This document shows positions 35,272 through 43,544 of a DNA stretch of 64,000 nt, piece after piece (positions within the stretch are counted from its first letter, which is position 1; each line of letters opens with the position of its first letter). The notes beneath the pieces are model-generated. The model had not been told where the DNA came from and did not search any database. It saw nothing but the letters and a program-made list of their open reading frames with translations. Source of the stretch: Solimicrobium sp043758755 (GTDB lineage Bacteria; Pseudomonadota; Gammaproteobacteria; Burkholderiales; Burkholderiaceae_D). Position numbers and translations under genes: made by a program. The stretch spans positions 1-64,000 of the forward strand of contig JAYVMW010000035.1 of assembly GCA_043758755.1 (NCBI GenBank). Reading direction: 5' to 3'.

Positions 35272-36678
35272 TCACACCTTCAGTGCCTTCTTTGCAGCGG
35301 CATTACGGACCAGTAATAACGCGATGGCGCATGAACCGAGACGTGCGATGGTTTTATCGGCGCGACTGGTCAAAATAATTGGTACCCGCGCACCTAGAAC
35401 GATGCCGGCCATTTCTGCATCAGCCAGATATTCCAGCTGCTTTGCCAGCATATTGCCAGCCTCGATATCGGGCACCAAAAAAATGTCGGCCAGTCCGGCA
35501 ACCGGAGAAACAATTCCTTTGGTTTTGGCAGCCTCGGCCGAGACTGCATTGTCAAACGCCAGTGGCCCATCCAAAATACCGCCGGTGATCTGACCGCGAT
35601 CGGCCATTTTGCACAGCGCTGCGGCGTCCAGCGTTGAAGCAATATTCGGATTGACCGTTTCTACCGCAGATAAAATTGCCACGCGCGGCTCCGGATTGCC
35701 CAGCGCGTGCGCCAGTTCGATGGCATTTTGCACGATGTCACGTTTGGCTTCCAGATTGGGGTAAATATTCAATGCCGCATCGGTAATAAACAGGGCTCTG
35801 GGGTAATTGGGTGCGTCAATGGCAAACACGTGACTCATACGGCGTTCACCACGCAATCCAAGTTTGGGATCAACAACGGCGCGCATGAGTTCATCGGTAT
35901 GCAGCGAGCCTTTCATGAGTGCTTCGGCGTTGCCTGCCCTGGCCATGGCCACGGCCAGCAGTGCTGCCTCTTCACTGTTTTCTGTCGCAATGATTTGATA
36001 ATCGCTTAAATCAATGTCTGCCTTGCTTGCGGCAAGGCGAATTTTGTCTTCCGGTCCGATCAGAATCGGAATGATCAATCCCAGCTTGGCCGCTTCTATT
36101 GCACCAATCAGGGAGATGGTATCGACCGGACACACAACGGCGGTCACGATCGGTTCCATGTCCTGGGTTCTGGTGATCAGTTGCTGATAGCGCCGACCCT
36201 TGATGCGAAATTCGGCTTCCGGCAACACCACGCGTTCACGCGATATTTTTTTGGTTGGCGCAACCACCTCGGCACGACCGGAAATGACCAGCACATCAAA
36301 TTGGTTGGTGAGGCTGCATTCCAGCACGACATGCTGTTGTTGCGGCTTTTTCTCAATCACTTTCACCACGGCAGTCACGGTATCACCAAGTGCCACCGGT
36401 GCCAGAAACTGCAGCGACTGATTCAGATAAATCGTTCCTGGTCCAGGCAGTTCGGTGCCCAACAGGTTGGATATGAGCGACCCGCCCCACATACCGTGCG
36501 CAACCACCTTGTGAAACAGTTCACTTTGCGCGAATTCTTCGTCGACGTGGGTCGGATTCACGTCGCCAGACACAATGGCAAACAATTCGATATCTTTAAT
36601 GGTTAAAGTACGGCTTAATCTGGCCGAGGCGCCTATTTCGATTTCATCGAATGTTACATTCTCAATATTTTTCATCAT
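35272..36678 (-). CDS. MaoC hydratase-phosphate acetyl/butyryltransferase fusion
   Basis: This 468-residue protein has two domains. Residues ~1-145 are a MaoC-like hot-dog domain with the hydratase motif GDVNPTHVDEEFA. Residues ~160-468 are a phosphate acetyl/butyryltransferase domain (ILIGPEDKIRLAASKADIDL, LMKGSLHTDELMRAVVDPKL, DGPLAFDNAVSAEAAKTKGI, DIFLVPDIEAGNMLAKQLEY). The second domain makes acyl phosphate from acyl-CoA for the adjacent kinase. Such fusions are annotated as bifunctional enoyl-CoA hydratase/phosphate acetyltransferase. Whether the preferred acyl group is acetyl or a short-chain (hydroxy)acyl is not clear. It shares an operon with ackA. Confidence 0.9.
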   Translation of the reverse strand: MMKNIENVTFDEIEIGASARLSRTLTIKDIELFAIVSGDVNPTHVDEEFAQSELFHKVVAHGMWGGSLISNLLGTELPGPGTIYLNQSLQFLAPVALGDTVTAVVKVIEKKPQQQHVVLECSLTNQFDVLVISGRAEVVAPTKKISRERVVLPEAEFRIKGRRYQQLITRTQDMEPIVTAVVCPVDTISLIGAIEAAKLGLIIPILIGPEDKIRLAASKADIDLSDYQIIATENSEEAALLAVAMARAGNAEALMKGSLHTDELMRAVVDPKLGLRGERRMSHVFAIDAPNYPRALFITDAALNIYPNLEAKRDIVQNAIELAHALGNPEPRVAILSAVETVNPNIASTLDAAALCKMADRGQITGGILDGPLAFDNAVSAEAAKTKGIVSPVAGLADIFLVPDIEAGNMLAKQLEYLADAEMAGIVLGARVPIILTSRADKTIARLGSCAIALLLVRNAAAKKALKV

Positions 36679-36799
36679 GCCCTTTTGTAACGGTAGTTTT
36701 ACTTAGTTGGTATTGTGAACTTATTCTGAACCACTATTGTTGCGATGCGTCAATATGCGTATATTGGATTGTTTTGTCCGGGCCTTACGGGGAAATACT

Positions 36800-38560
36800 T
36801 TATCGTGTCGGATCGGCCATTTCCTGATTGGGCACCGCAGTTGGCTTGGGCAGGCGTTGGACAATTGCACCGAAATACCCAGGATTGTCTTTTGCCAGCC
36901 CCTCCCAGGTGCGGTACACGGCTGCATAGTCACCTGAACCATTGTCATACAGACGCTGAATTTTAATGAGCATCATCACTGCGGCGTCGGGATGATTATC
37001 CCAGGCATACAGCAGCGCCAGACTTTCCAGAACCGGGGGGAAGCCGAAACGCAGCGCCTGGCGCTGGAACAGCGGCATATTTTCGCGCGCATTGTCAGGC
37101 GCAATACGCAATTTATGTAACGCAAAAAAATCGTAGTACTGTGGGTAGAGAGTAAAGGCCGGTCTGCTCAACGGCAATGCGGCCTCCGGTTGACTGATCC
37201 GGGTCGGCTGCTGATCTTCATCCAGCGACTTGAAAGCCTGGATAGCCCGAACCGTATCGACACAGACGAATACGGTTACCGCTACCGTCAGCAGCGCCAC
37301 CAGAACCACAAACGGCCGGGATATCCGGCCCTCTTTGCAACCGAGCCGCTCCTGATGCAACGCACCGACAACCAGCGCGAACGGGACAGAGAAAAATCCG
37401 TACCACAGCGGATATTCCACCATGCTGTGCAGCATGGTGGCAATCAGGATCAGACTCAAAAATCTGACCTGTACACTGCTCCAGCGGCGCACGCAGCATA
37501 CATAAAACCAGTAAGCAGCTGCAGAAAAAATCAGCACGGTCAGCGGCCAGCCAATTTCATCGGCAAAATTAAGTACGATATTGTGGGCATTATCGGCGTA
37601 TTCAACTGCATTGAAAAACTGCGCATAGCGAATCTGCTCGGCACCGAACTGATACCAGCCGGCGCCAAACCAGGGATGCAACAGGCTGAACGACCAGGCC
37701 TGTTTCCACAACGTCAGCCGCACCGAAGTTTGTCCGGCCCGATGCAGCAGGTTGTCCGCATTCTGGCCCATGTACTGAATCAGCAGCGGCGCAAAAAACA
37801 CCATGACAGCAAACAGGGCAACCAGAAAAATCAGAGCCATGCGTGAAATTGGACGGGTGTTAGGTGGTTGCTTCCAGAACAGCACCACAAACACCGGATA
37901 AATAATCCAGAGTATGCGCGACTGGGTCAGCGCGGAACCCCACAGCAGCAGCACGATCATGAACAGCGCCGGCGCGCCCCTGAGCTGGCGCATCAGGTAC
38001 AGATACCAGACCGACGCGATCGACAAACTGAACAGCAGCGCCAGCAGATTCGGTTGCCCGAGATTGGCAAATGGGCGCAGAAAACCATAACTGGTGATCG
38101 GCGTTACCCAGGGACTGGCGTCCAGATTAAAAATCTGCAGATGCTGGCAAACCAGCGAAACCAGACAGCTGACGATAAAAGTCCAGGCCAGCGCAAAACT
38201 GAGCGCCGGCCAGCCCGGTCCGGACTCAGAGAGCGTCGCACCCAAAATCAGCGCAACAGAAAAACCAAGCAAGGTAAGTATCGGAAACAGGGCATCGATC
38301 GGATAGAGCAGCAGACCATTGAAAGTCTGCAGTGCGATAACAATAATCAGTCCCACCGGCACAACCAAGGTTGCCGGCAGTCGGATTCTTCCCTGCGGTA
38401 GCGCGGCCAGGTAAATAAGCCCTGCCATCACCCCGGCCACCGGCAGCAGCTCATTGAAAAAGCTGCGATACGGATAATTGTGAACCGGAAAAAGAAAGGC
38501 GGCGACCAAAAACAGCGAGAGCACACCAAGTACACGTTTGGCTGGGGTCTGATTTATCAT
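36800..38560 (-). CDS. pglL: PglL-like O-oligosaccharyltransferase, copy B
   Basis: This 586-residue membrane protein of the Wzy/WaaL/PglL superfamily has about 11-12 helices and a C-terminal soluble tail. Diagnostic sequences are NAHNIVLNFADEIGWPL, with its His in the large periplasmic loop, and LHSMVEYPLWYGFFSVPF, typical of PglL/TfpO protein-glycosylating enzymes. It would transfer a lipid-linked glycan to Ser/Thr of pilin or other periplasmic proteins. It starts 9 bases after copy A and is the last gene of the pilin locus. The two copies are homologous along their length but clearly diverged. O-antigen ligase is the alternative, but the pilin context favours PglL. Confidence 0.8.
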   Translation of the reverse strand: MINQTPAKRVLGVLSLFLVAAFLFPVHNYPYRSFFNELLPVAGVMAGLIYLAALPQGRIRLPATLVVPVGLIIVIALQTFNGLLLYPIDALFPILTLLGFSVALILGATLSESGPGWPALSFALAWTFIVSCLVSLVCQHLQIFNLDASPWVTPITSYGFLRPFANLGQPNLLALLFSLSIASVWYLYLMRQLRGAPALFMIVLLLWGSALTQSRILWIIYPVFVVLFWKQPPNTRPISRMALIFLVALFAVMVFFAPLLIQYMGQNADNLLHRAGQTSVRLTLWKQAWSFSLLHPWFGAGWYQFGAEQIRYAQFFNAVEYADNAHNIVLNFADEIGWPLTVLIFSAAAYWFYVCCVRRWSSVQVRFLSLILIATMLHSMVEYPLWYGFFSVPFALVVGALHQERLGCKEGRISRPFVVLVALLTVAVTVFVCVDTVRAIQAFKSLDEDQQPTRISQPEAALPLSRPAFTLYPQYYDFFALHKLRIAPDNARENMPLFQRQALRFGFPPVLESLALLYAWDNHPDAAVMMLIKIQRLYDNGSGDYAAVYRTWEGLAKDNPGYFGAIVQRLPKPTAVPNQEMADPTR

Positions 38561-38569
38561 AATTCCGCT

Positions 38570-40279
38570 TTATTCCGATACTGGTCTGATCATCTGACTG
38601 AAAATGGCGTCGTACCGCTGCGGATTCTTTTGTGCATATCCGCTCCACTCCGCATAAATCCCTGCATATTCAGGCCTGTCGATATGCTCAATAATGGTCA
38701 GGACCTGCAGTGCTTCTGTTGGTCTGTGATTATTGCTATACGCAATGGCCAGCCGGTCCAATATGGGAGCAAAGCCGAACCGCATAGACAGCCGTTCCAG
38801 AAAAAGCAGATCTTTGGCGGGCATGCCCGGCTCGGCTGTAATTTCCACAATATGGAAGTAATCGTAATATTGCGGGAACAGGGTCCAGTCCGGTTTCTGA
38901 ATATTTGGCAGATAGCGTTTATCACCGGCCTGGATTTTCGCGATGGCACTAAACCCGCGCGCCATGCGGAAGTAATCCTGATTGATCAAAACCATGCATG
39001 CCAAACTTACGGCAGCCATAGAGACCACCCAGAACCTTCCGATCTGTCTGGTTTCCATGCCCAGCTTCGGGGTATGCAAAGCCCCGACCATCAGGCCAAA
39101 CGGGATCAGAAAAAAGGCATACCACAAAGGAAATTCCACCATGCTGTGAACCAGAATGGCCACGAAAATAAAACTGATGAAACGCACCTGAGGATTTTTC
39201 CATTGCAGCCAGCAGCACTGATACAGCCAGATCACCGAACCGGCCACCAGCAGCAGTGTCACCGGCCAGCCAGTTTCAGCGGCAAAATTGAACAAGATGT
39301 TATGCGCATAATCACTGTACTCGGTCGGATTGAACCGGTTTGCAGTCAACACCTGGTTCGGGCCAAACTGAAACCACCCCACACCAAACCAGGGATGCGA
39401 AGTGCTCATGGCCAGCGCCTGCTCCCACAGCACCCGTCGTGCTCCGGTTTGTCCGGCCCGAAATTGCACTGATTCGGCTATCGCGCCGATCAAATGCAAA
39501 AACTGTGGAACCAGCACGATGAATCCCGCAAACGCGCCAGCGCATAACACCAGCACGGGTTGCATTGTCGTGCCACTCTTGCGCGCTTCCGACCAGAACA
39601 GCAACAGAAAAAGCGGCATGATGATCCAGCCAATACGAGATTGCGTCAAAGCCAGTCCCCATAACAAAACCAGTGCCATGATCAGAGCAACAACCGGTTT
39701 GATTTTGTGCGACATAAACAGATACCAGACCGATGCAATGGCAAAACACAAAGTCAATGCCAGCGTATTGGCCTGGGCAAAATTGGCATAAGGCCGAAGC
39801 GGTGCAGCCCAGTTCAGGGCTACCACCCAGGGAAACAACTCCAGATTCAGCAGTTGCAGATGTTGCAGCAGCACGGAAGTCAGTCCTGCAACAACAGAAC
39901 CGGCGGCAAATACCGAACAAAGAATGGATAAACCATATTCATGCATGGCGATGGTTGAGCCGACAACCAATGCCAAACTAAAACAGATCAGATACAGCAC
40001 CGGAAAAATCATGTCAGCCGGATACAGGATGAACTGACTCCAGGTTTGTATCGCGATGACGACAATCAGTCCGAACGGCACGATGACCGCATGGGGAATT
40101 TTCAGGGTGATGACGGGAACCCGGACCCACCAGAGAATGAGGGAAATCAACCCCAGTATGACCAGAACATCATTCCAGTAGGAGCGGTAAGGATGAATGT
40201 GATAAGAACAGGCATAACTCAGAACAAGAAATGCATTAAAAATGATCAGGCTGGTTCTGAGTTGCGTTTGATTAAGCAT
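38570..40279 (-). CDS. pglL: PglL-like O-oligosaccharyltransferase, copy A
   Basis: This 569-residue polytopic membrane enzyme has the same architecture as copy B: membrane helices to about residue 460, the periplasmic loop HPWFGVGWFQFGPNQV / YAHNILFNFAAETGWPV, and VHSMVEFPLWYAFFLIPFGL. The C-terminal tail (residues ~460-569) looks TPR-like/helical. It lies between tfpZ and copy B in a locus headed by pilA, strongly suggesting pilin O-glycosylation. Which of the two copies is pilin-specific cannot be told from sequence here. Confidence 0.82.
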   Translation of the reverse strand: MLNQTQLRTSLIIFNAFLVLSYACSYHIHPYRSYWNDVLVILGLISLILWWVRVPVITLKIPHAVIVPFGLIVVIAIQTWSQFILYPADMIFPVLYLICFSLALVVGSTIAMHEYGLSILCSVFAAGSVVAGLTSVLLQHLQLLNLELFPWVVALNWAAPLRPYANFAQANTLALTLCFAIASVWYLFMSHKIKPVVALIMALVLLWGLALTQSRIGWIIMPLFLLLFWSEARKSGTTMQPVLVLCAGAFAGFIVLVPQFLHLIGAIAESVQFRAGQTGARRVLWEQALAMSTSHPWFGVGWFQFGPNQVLTANRFNPTEYSDYAHNILFNFAAETGWPVTLLLVAGSVIWLYQCCWLQWKNPQVRFISFIFVAILVHSMVEFPLWYAFFLIPFGLMVGALHTPKLGMETRQIGRFWVVSMAAVSLACMVLINQDYFRMARGFSAIAKIQAGDKRYLPNIQKPDWTLFPQYYDYFHIVEITAEPGMPAKDLLFLERLSMRFGFAPILDRLAIAYSNNHRPTEALQVLTIIEHIDRPEYAGIYAEWSGYAQKNPQRYDAIFSQMIRPVSE

Positions 40280-40375
40280 GGAGTGAAAAAAAGAAACTGA
40301 CAGACAGTTTTATCATGAATTGCTTAATGATAAGAAAATAGTTCCGACAAAATCAGAACTTTTTTCCAATTCCTG

Positions 40376-41095
40376 CTAAATCAGATCAACGACGTCGCCG
40401 GTTTTGGCATCAAAAACCACAATTAATGGCTTCAACTTGTTGACCATTGGTAAAAACAGAACGGGGCGTGTGGTGTGTTTCAATTCATAATCGCGCACAC
40501 GCTGCCGGGTTTCAGTGTCCACACCAAGTTTCTCACTGCTTAAGCCGGCTTTGACGACCTGCGGTCTTACCTCATCATACGGAATAAAAAATTTGGGCAA
40601 ATTCTGGATACCCATCCCACCCAAAAATCCCAGCAGGATGTCATCTTTTGATTTTTTATCTTCAGGTTCTTTGGTGCCGACATAAACAGGCCCAAGTACC
40701 GGCAATTTTTTAAACTGGGGCAAAGCCGCCTCGTTCAGGGCCTGTGGCTCGATTTCATTGGCGCGTACCAGATAAAAATGGTTTTCTGAAAACACCAGAA
40801 ACGCTGGACGAGCGGTGAACATGCTCCACATGCCATAGCCCATGAAGCAGAACTGGCATATCAGTATGATAGCCACATCCATTTTGATCAGCTTTTTCTT
40901 TGCATCAAAAATGATCAACATGGCCAGCGGCCCGATTACCAGATCAACGCAGACAATCAGTCGGAGCAGTTCAGCGCCTGCAGCCAACGCAAACATTTTA
41001 TACGGATACCAGAGTTGCGAAATTAACAAAAAAATAGCAAACAGTACCAGTCCACTTAGCGCCAAGTGAATAGCAGCCGCTTTATATCGATTCAT
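40376..41095 (-). CDS. tfpZ: TfpX/TfpZ-family type IV pilin accessory protein
   Basis: This 239-residue inner-membrane protein has about four N-terminal helices (ALSGLVLFAIFLLISQLWYP; ELLRLIVCVDLVIGPLAMLI; VAIILICQFCFMGYGMWSMF) and a periplasmic C-terminal half. RPAFLVFSENHFYLVRANEI is typical of TfpX/TfpZ/FimB accessory proteins. In P. aeruginosa these lie directly downstream of particular pilA alleles and assist pilin assembly. Here it is likewise directly downstream of pilA, beyond a terminator hairpin that probably reduces its expression relative to the pilin. Confidence 0.85.
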   Translation of the reverse strand: MNRYKAAAIHLALSGLVLFAIFLLISQLWYPYKMFALAAGAELLRLIVCVDLVIGPLAMLIIFDAKKKLIKMDVAIILICQFCFMGYGMWSMFTARPAFLVFSENHFYLVRANEIEPQALNEAALPQFKKLPVLGPVYVGTKEPEDKKSKDDILLGFLGGMGIQNLPKFFIPYDEVRPQVVKAGLSSEKLGVDTETRQRVRDYELKHTTRPVLFLPMVNKLKPLIVVFDAKTGDVVDLI

Positions 41096-41116
41096 TTTTG
41101 ATAACCTTTCAGATTA

Positions 41117-41144
41117 AAAAAAACACGGCAAGCCGTGTTTTTTT
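41117..41144 (-). terminator. pilA terminator/attenuator
   Basis: A 12-bp A/T-flanked stem around CACGGC/GCCGTG with T-runs on both strands lies 14 bases after the pilA stop. It should end most pilA transcripts and allow limited read-through to tfpZ and the pglL genes. Confidence 0.9.
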
Positions 41145-41157
41145 ATTTTGCAAAAGA

Positions 41158-41619
41158 TCAGCACAGGCCAGATGCGATACATGTACCGGTTTTCGCCCAG
41201 GTAACCAGACCACCTGAAATAGTTGGTGTCAAGATATAGGTGTTGCTGCCTACGCTGGTATTACCAGTAGCAGTAATTATGCCCGTTGAAGTAGTAACTG
41301 TTGCTGTATAGCCTGTAGCAGCTGCACCACCACTAGGATATGCAGCTGGAACTTCACCAGTTGGGTTGGTAGTACCACCAACACTCGTACCAGCATCGCA
41401 AACGTTTGAATTGAATGGAGTTACAACAACACCGTTGTCAGTCGCGCACAATTCAATACCGGTTTTGTATGGACCAGCAGCAGAAACAACTTCTGAGAAT
41501 TTAGCTTTCATTGTGTATGTCTGATACTGTGGCACAGCGATAGCAGCCAAAATACCGATAATTGCGATAACGATCATTAATTCGATCAATGTAAAACCTG
41601 ATTGTTTAGTTGCGCTCAT
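41158..41619 (-). CDS. pilA: Type IV major pilin PilA
   Basis: This 153-residue prepilin has a short leader cut by PilD at KQSG/FTLIEL, followed by the hydrophobic assembly helix FTLIELMIVIAIIGILAAIA with the conserved Glu5. The start at 41619 (AGGAG ribosome site) gives the normal 7-residue leader; the in-frame start at 41661 does not. Four cysteines occur, two flanking a central loop (ELCATDNG..NVCDAG) and two at the very C-terminus (TGTCIASGLC). The mature head is rich in Thr, Ser, Gly and Ala, giving many possible O-glycosylation sites. A sigma-54 promoter and inverted repeats lie upstream. Confidence 0.95.
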   Translation of the reverse strand: MSATKQSGFTLIELMIVIAIIGILAAIAVPQYQTYTMKAKFSEVVSAAGPYKTGIELCATDNGVVVTPFNSNVCDAGTSVGGTTNPTGEVPAAYPSGGAAATGYTATVTTSTGIITATGNTSVGSNTYILTPTISGGLVTWAKTGTCIASGLC

Positions 41620-41664
41620 TTTACTCTCCTGTAAGGTAGAAATATTTCTACGTGTCAACATACA

Positions 41665-41680
41665 TGCAAAGACTGTGCCA
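41665..41680 (-). promoter_or_regulatory. Sigma-54 (-24/-12) promoter of pilA
   Basis: Read on the minus strand the sequence is TGGCAC-AGTCT-TTGCA, a full match to the RpoN consensus TGGCAC-N5-TTGC with correct spacing. It places transcription start near 41653, about 34 bases before the pilA ATG. Pilin genes of this type are usually driven by RpoN and PilR. Confidence 0.92.
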
Positions 41681-41742
41681 GCTTTTTCCTGAAATTTCGA
41701 ACCGACAAAGTTAATTTAATTTAATCTCCACTTACTACACTT

Positions 41743-41774
41743 GTCACTTTGTGACGAATTTTGTCAGTGGTGAC
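41743..41774. promoter_or_regulatory. Paired inverted repeats upstream of pilA, candidate PilR sites
   Basis: Two related inverted repeats, GTCAC-TTT-GTGAC (41743-41755) and GTCA-GTGG-TGAC (41763-41774), have centres about 20 bp apart (two helical turns). They lie about 65-95 bases upstream of the -24 element. They contain TGTC cores like those reported for PilR enhancer sites. Binding by PilR is inference. Confidence 0.5.
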
Positions 41775-41822
41775 GTACTGCGAACTGCCACTTTTTATCC
41801 CCAACCTGCAAAAACCAACATT

Positions 41823-42422
41823 TCAACCAATTTGAAACATCAATTGTGTACCAGACATATCTATCACATCACCCTGCTTCAACTCCCTGACTTTATTTCC
41901 AATCGGCATATTATTTACCAATGTCGGACTCGCACCCTCAACGTGAGTCAGGAAATAAGTGTTGTTGGTACGGGTAATAGTTGCCACCTGAACACCGGGG
42001 CTGCCCAGTGTAGTTAATTCCTTGCTCAATGACAACTGTCTTCCGACATTGCTGCCATTTAATACTTTTACCAATGCCGGCTTAACCGGTGGTGGCACGT
42101 AGGTGCTTTCGTGTGAGGCACTGGCTTTCAGCTTAGAGTCCGCTTCAAACTTAATCAAGTATTTAGCAAGGGAAATAACATCGCCATTCTGTAAAAAATG
42201 GCACTTGATCGGCTGACCATTCACCTGGGTACCATTAGTGCTGTTAAGGTCTTCCAGATAACAATCATTCATCTGCATCTCAATCACGGCATGATTACCG
42301 CTGATAGCCAGATGATTCAATACCACGTCGTTATTGGGCCGGCGTCCTATGGTCACCTTGGGCTTATTGATTTGTATTTCCTGCAAGATCGCGCCCTCTA
42401 AGGTCACGCTTATTTTTGCCAT
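41823..42422 (-). CDS. Double FHA-domain protein
   Basis: This 199-residue cytosolic protein has two forkhead-associated domains. The first (about residues 18-90) has the canonical phosphothreonine-binding elements TIGRRPNNDVVL, SGNHAVIE and LNSTNGTQVNG. The second (about 113-199) is degenerate: its GSPG and LVNN segments replace the usual GR and NGT motifs, so it probably no longer binds phosphopeptide. It follows a PP2C phosphatase gene by 46 bases. FHA and PP2C genes usually serve Ser/Thr-kinase signalling, but no kinase is in the window. It lies directly upstream of pilA. Confidence 0.9.
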   Translation of the reverse strand: MAKISVTLEGAILQEIQINKPKVTIGRRPNNDVVLNHLAISGNHAVIEMQMNDCYLEDLNSTNGTQVNGQPIKCHFLQNGDVISLAKYLIKFEADSKLKASASHESTYVPPPVKPALVKVLNGSNVGRQLSLSKELTTLGSPGVQVATITRTNNTYFLTHVEGASPTLVNNMPIGNKVRELKQGDVIDMSGTQLMFQIG

Positions 42423-42468
42423 TGAAAAACTCCCTCGGTATTTATATTTATTTTTTATTAGCCAGGCA

Positions 42469-43266
42469 TTAAAAAAGTTGTTTCAGACCGGTATTCCTAA
42501 TGCCATTAATTTTAAAAAGGATGACTGAAATGTTGTCGCGTCCGCCCTGATTATTGGCTTCCTCAACTAATTCGCTGCACATTTCGTTCAATGTTTTGTC
42601 ATTTCCAAGCAATATCTTCTGTATGGTTTGAATATTAAGCATGTCGGACAGACCATCCGAACACAGCATGTATATGTCACCAATGGCAATCTGGTGCAGA
42701 TTAACTTCCACGTCTACCGGAAAACCGACACCGACGGCCCTGGTTACCAAATTCTTCAAATCCGAGTACTGTGCTGACTCAGCAGAAATCATGCCAGCAT
42801 CAATCTGTTCCTGAACGACCGAATGGTCCCGGCTGATCTGAGTCAGCTGTCCGCCCCGCAAACGGTAAGCGCGCGAATCGCCCACGTGGGCCACCACCAG
42901 AATGTCGCGATAACACAATGACATCACAAGCGTTGTTCCCATGCCCGTGTACTGCGGTTCATTGAGTGCGGTGTTTAATATGGTGTTGTTGGCCAGCTCG
43001 ACGGCCTGTCCAACCATTTCCAGCAATTCGTTAGGCCGGTGCGGAATCAACATCGCCAGAAAACCGGTCAGCCTGTCTTTAATCGCCTCTTTAATGACCG
43101 TAATCGCGATTTCACTGGCCACTTCGCCGGCGTTATAGCCGCCCATGCCATCGGCCAGTATCGCCAGTGCGCTGTCGGGACAGACGGCAATCGCATCTTC
43201 GTTATGCAGGCGCATCAAACCGACATCGGTCTGCGCGGCATATTCTATGCAATCGCTATTTTTCAT
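42469..43266 (-). CDS. PP2C-family Ser/Thr protein phosphatase
   Basis: The 265-residue product starts at ATG 43266, giving the standard PP2C opening YAAQTDVGLMRLHNEDAIAV. The metal-binding motifs are complete: ALAILADGMGGYNAGEVASE, VAHVGDSRAYRLRGGQL, ITRAVG-type loop and SDGLSDML, then GGRDNISVILFKI with the final Asp. It is a soluble single-domain Mg/Mn phosphatase that reverses Hanks-type kinase phosphorylation. It is paired with the FHA gene. A longer frame to 43380 exists but adds an unlikely N-terminus. Confidence 0.93.
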   Translation of the reverse strand: MKNSDCIEYAAQTDVGLMRLHNEDAIAVCPDSALAILADGMGGYNAGEVASEIAITVIKEAIKDRLTGFLAMLIPHRPNELLEMVGQAVELANNTILNTALNEPQYTGMGTTLVMSLCYRDILVVAHVGDSRAYRLRGGQLTQISRDHSVVQEQIDAGMISAESAQYSDLKNLVTRAVGVGFPVDVEVNLHQIAIGDIYMLCSDGLSDMLNIQTIQKILLGNDKTLNEMCSELVEEANNQGGRDNISVILFKINGIRNTGLKQLF

Positions 43267-43490
43267 GAATACAATATTTCTAATGCTATTGAAGAAGTGA
43301 ATTGAATATATCTGACCGGTAACTATAAAGATCAACCTGTTATTGGGCAAGTTATTGTTCTGAAATCGCCACCAAACCAATTATTACATTGCTTTAAAGT
43401 AAATATGCGTGCTGATTTTACTATGTGGACAAAGGTCACATGATTTACAAAAACAATTAAACAACACAAAAATTAAAAAATCTGTCGCGC

Positions 43491-43516
43491 AAAAAAAAGG
43501 GAAGCCGCAGCCTCCC
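43491..43516 (-). terminator. Terminator of sucCD
   Basis: On the minus strand GGGAGGC-TGCG-GCTTCCC is followed by eight T, starting 28 bases after the sucD stop. Confidence 0.9.
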
Positions 43517-43544
43517 CATTTTTTTGTCAAACAGCCCGACCAGA

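Noticed and set aside
37868..38401. A 177-residue plus-strand open frame
   Set aside because: It is antisense to the PglL-like copy B; composition is Gln/Arg-rich shadow coding without motif.
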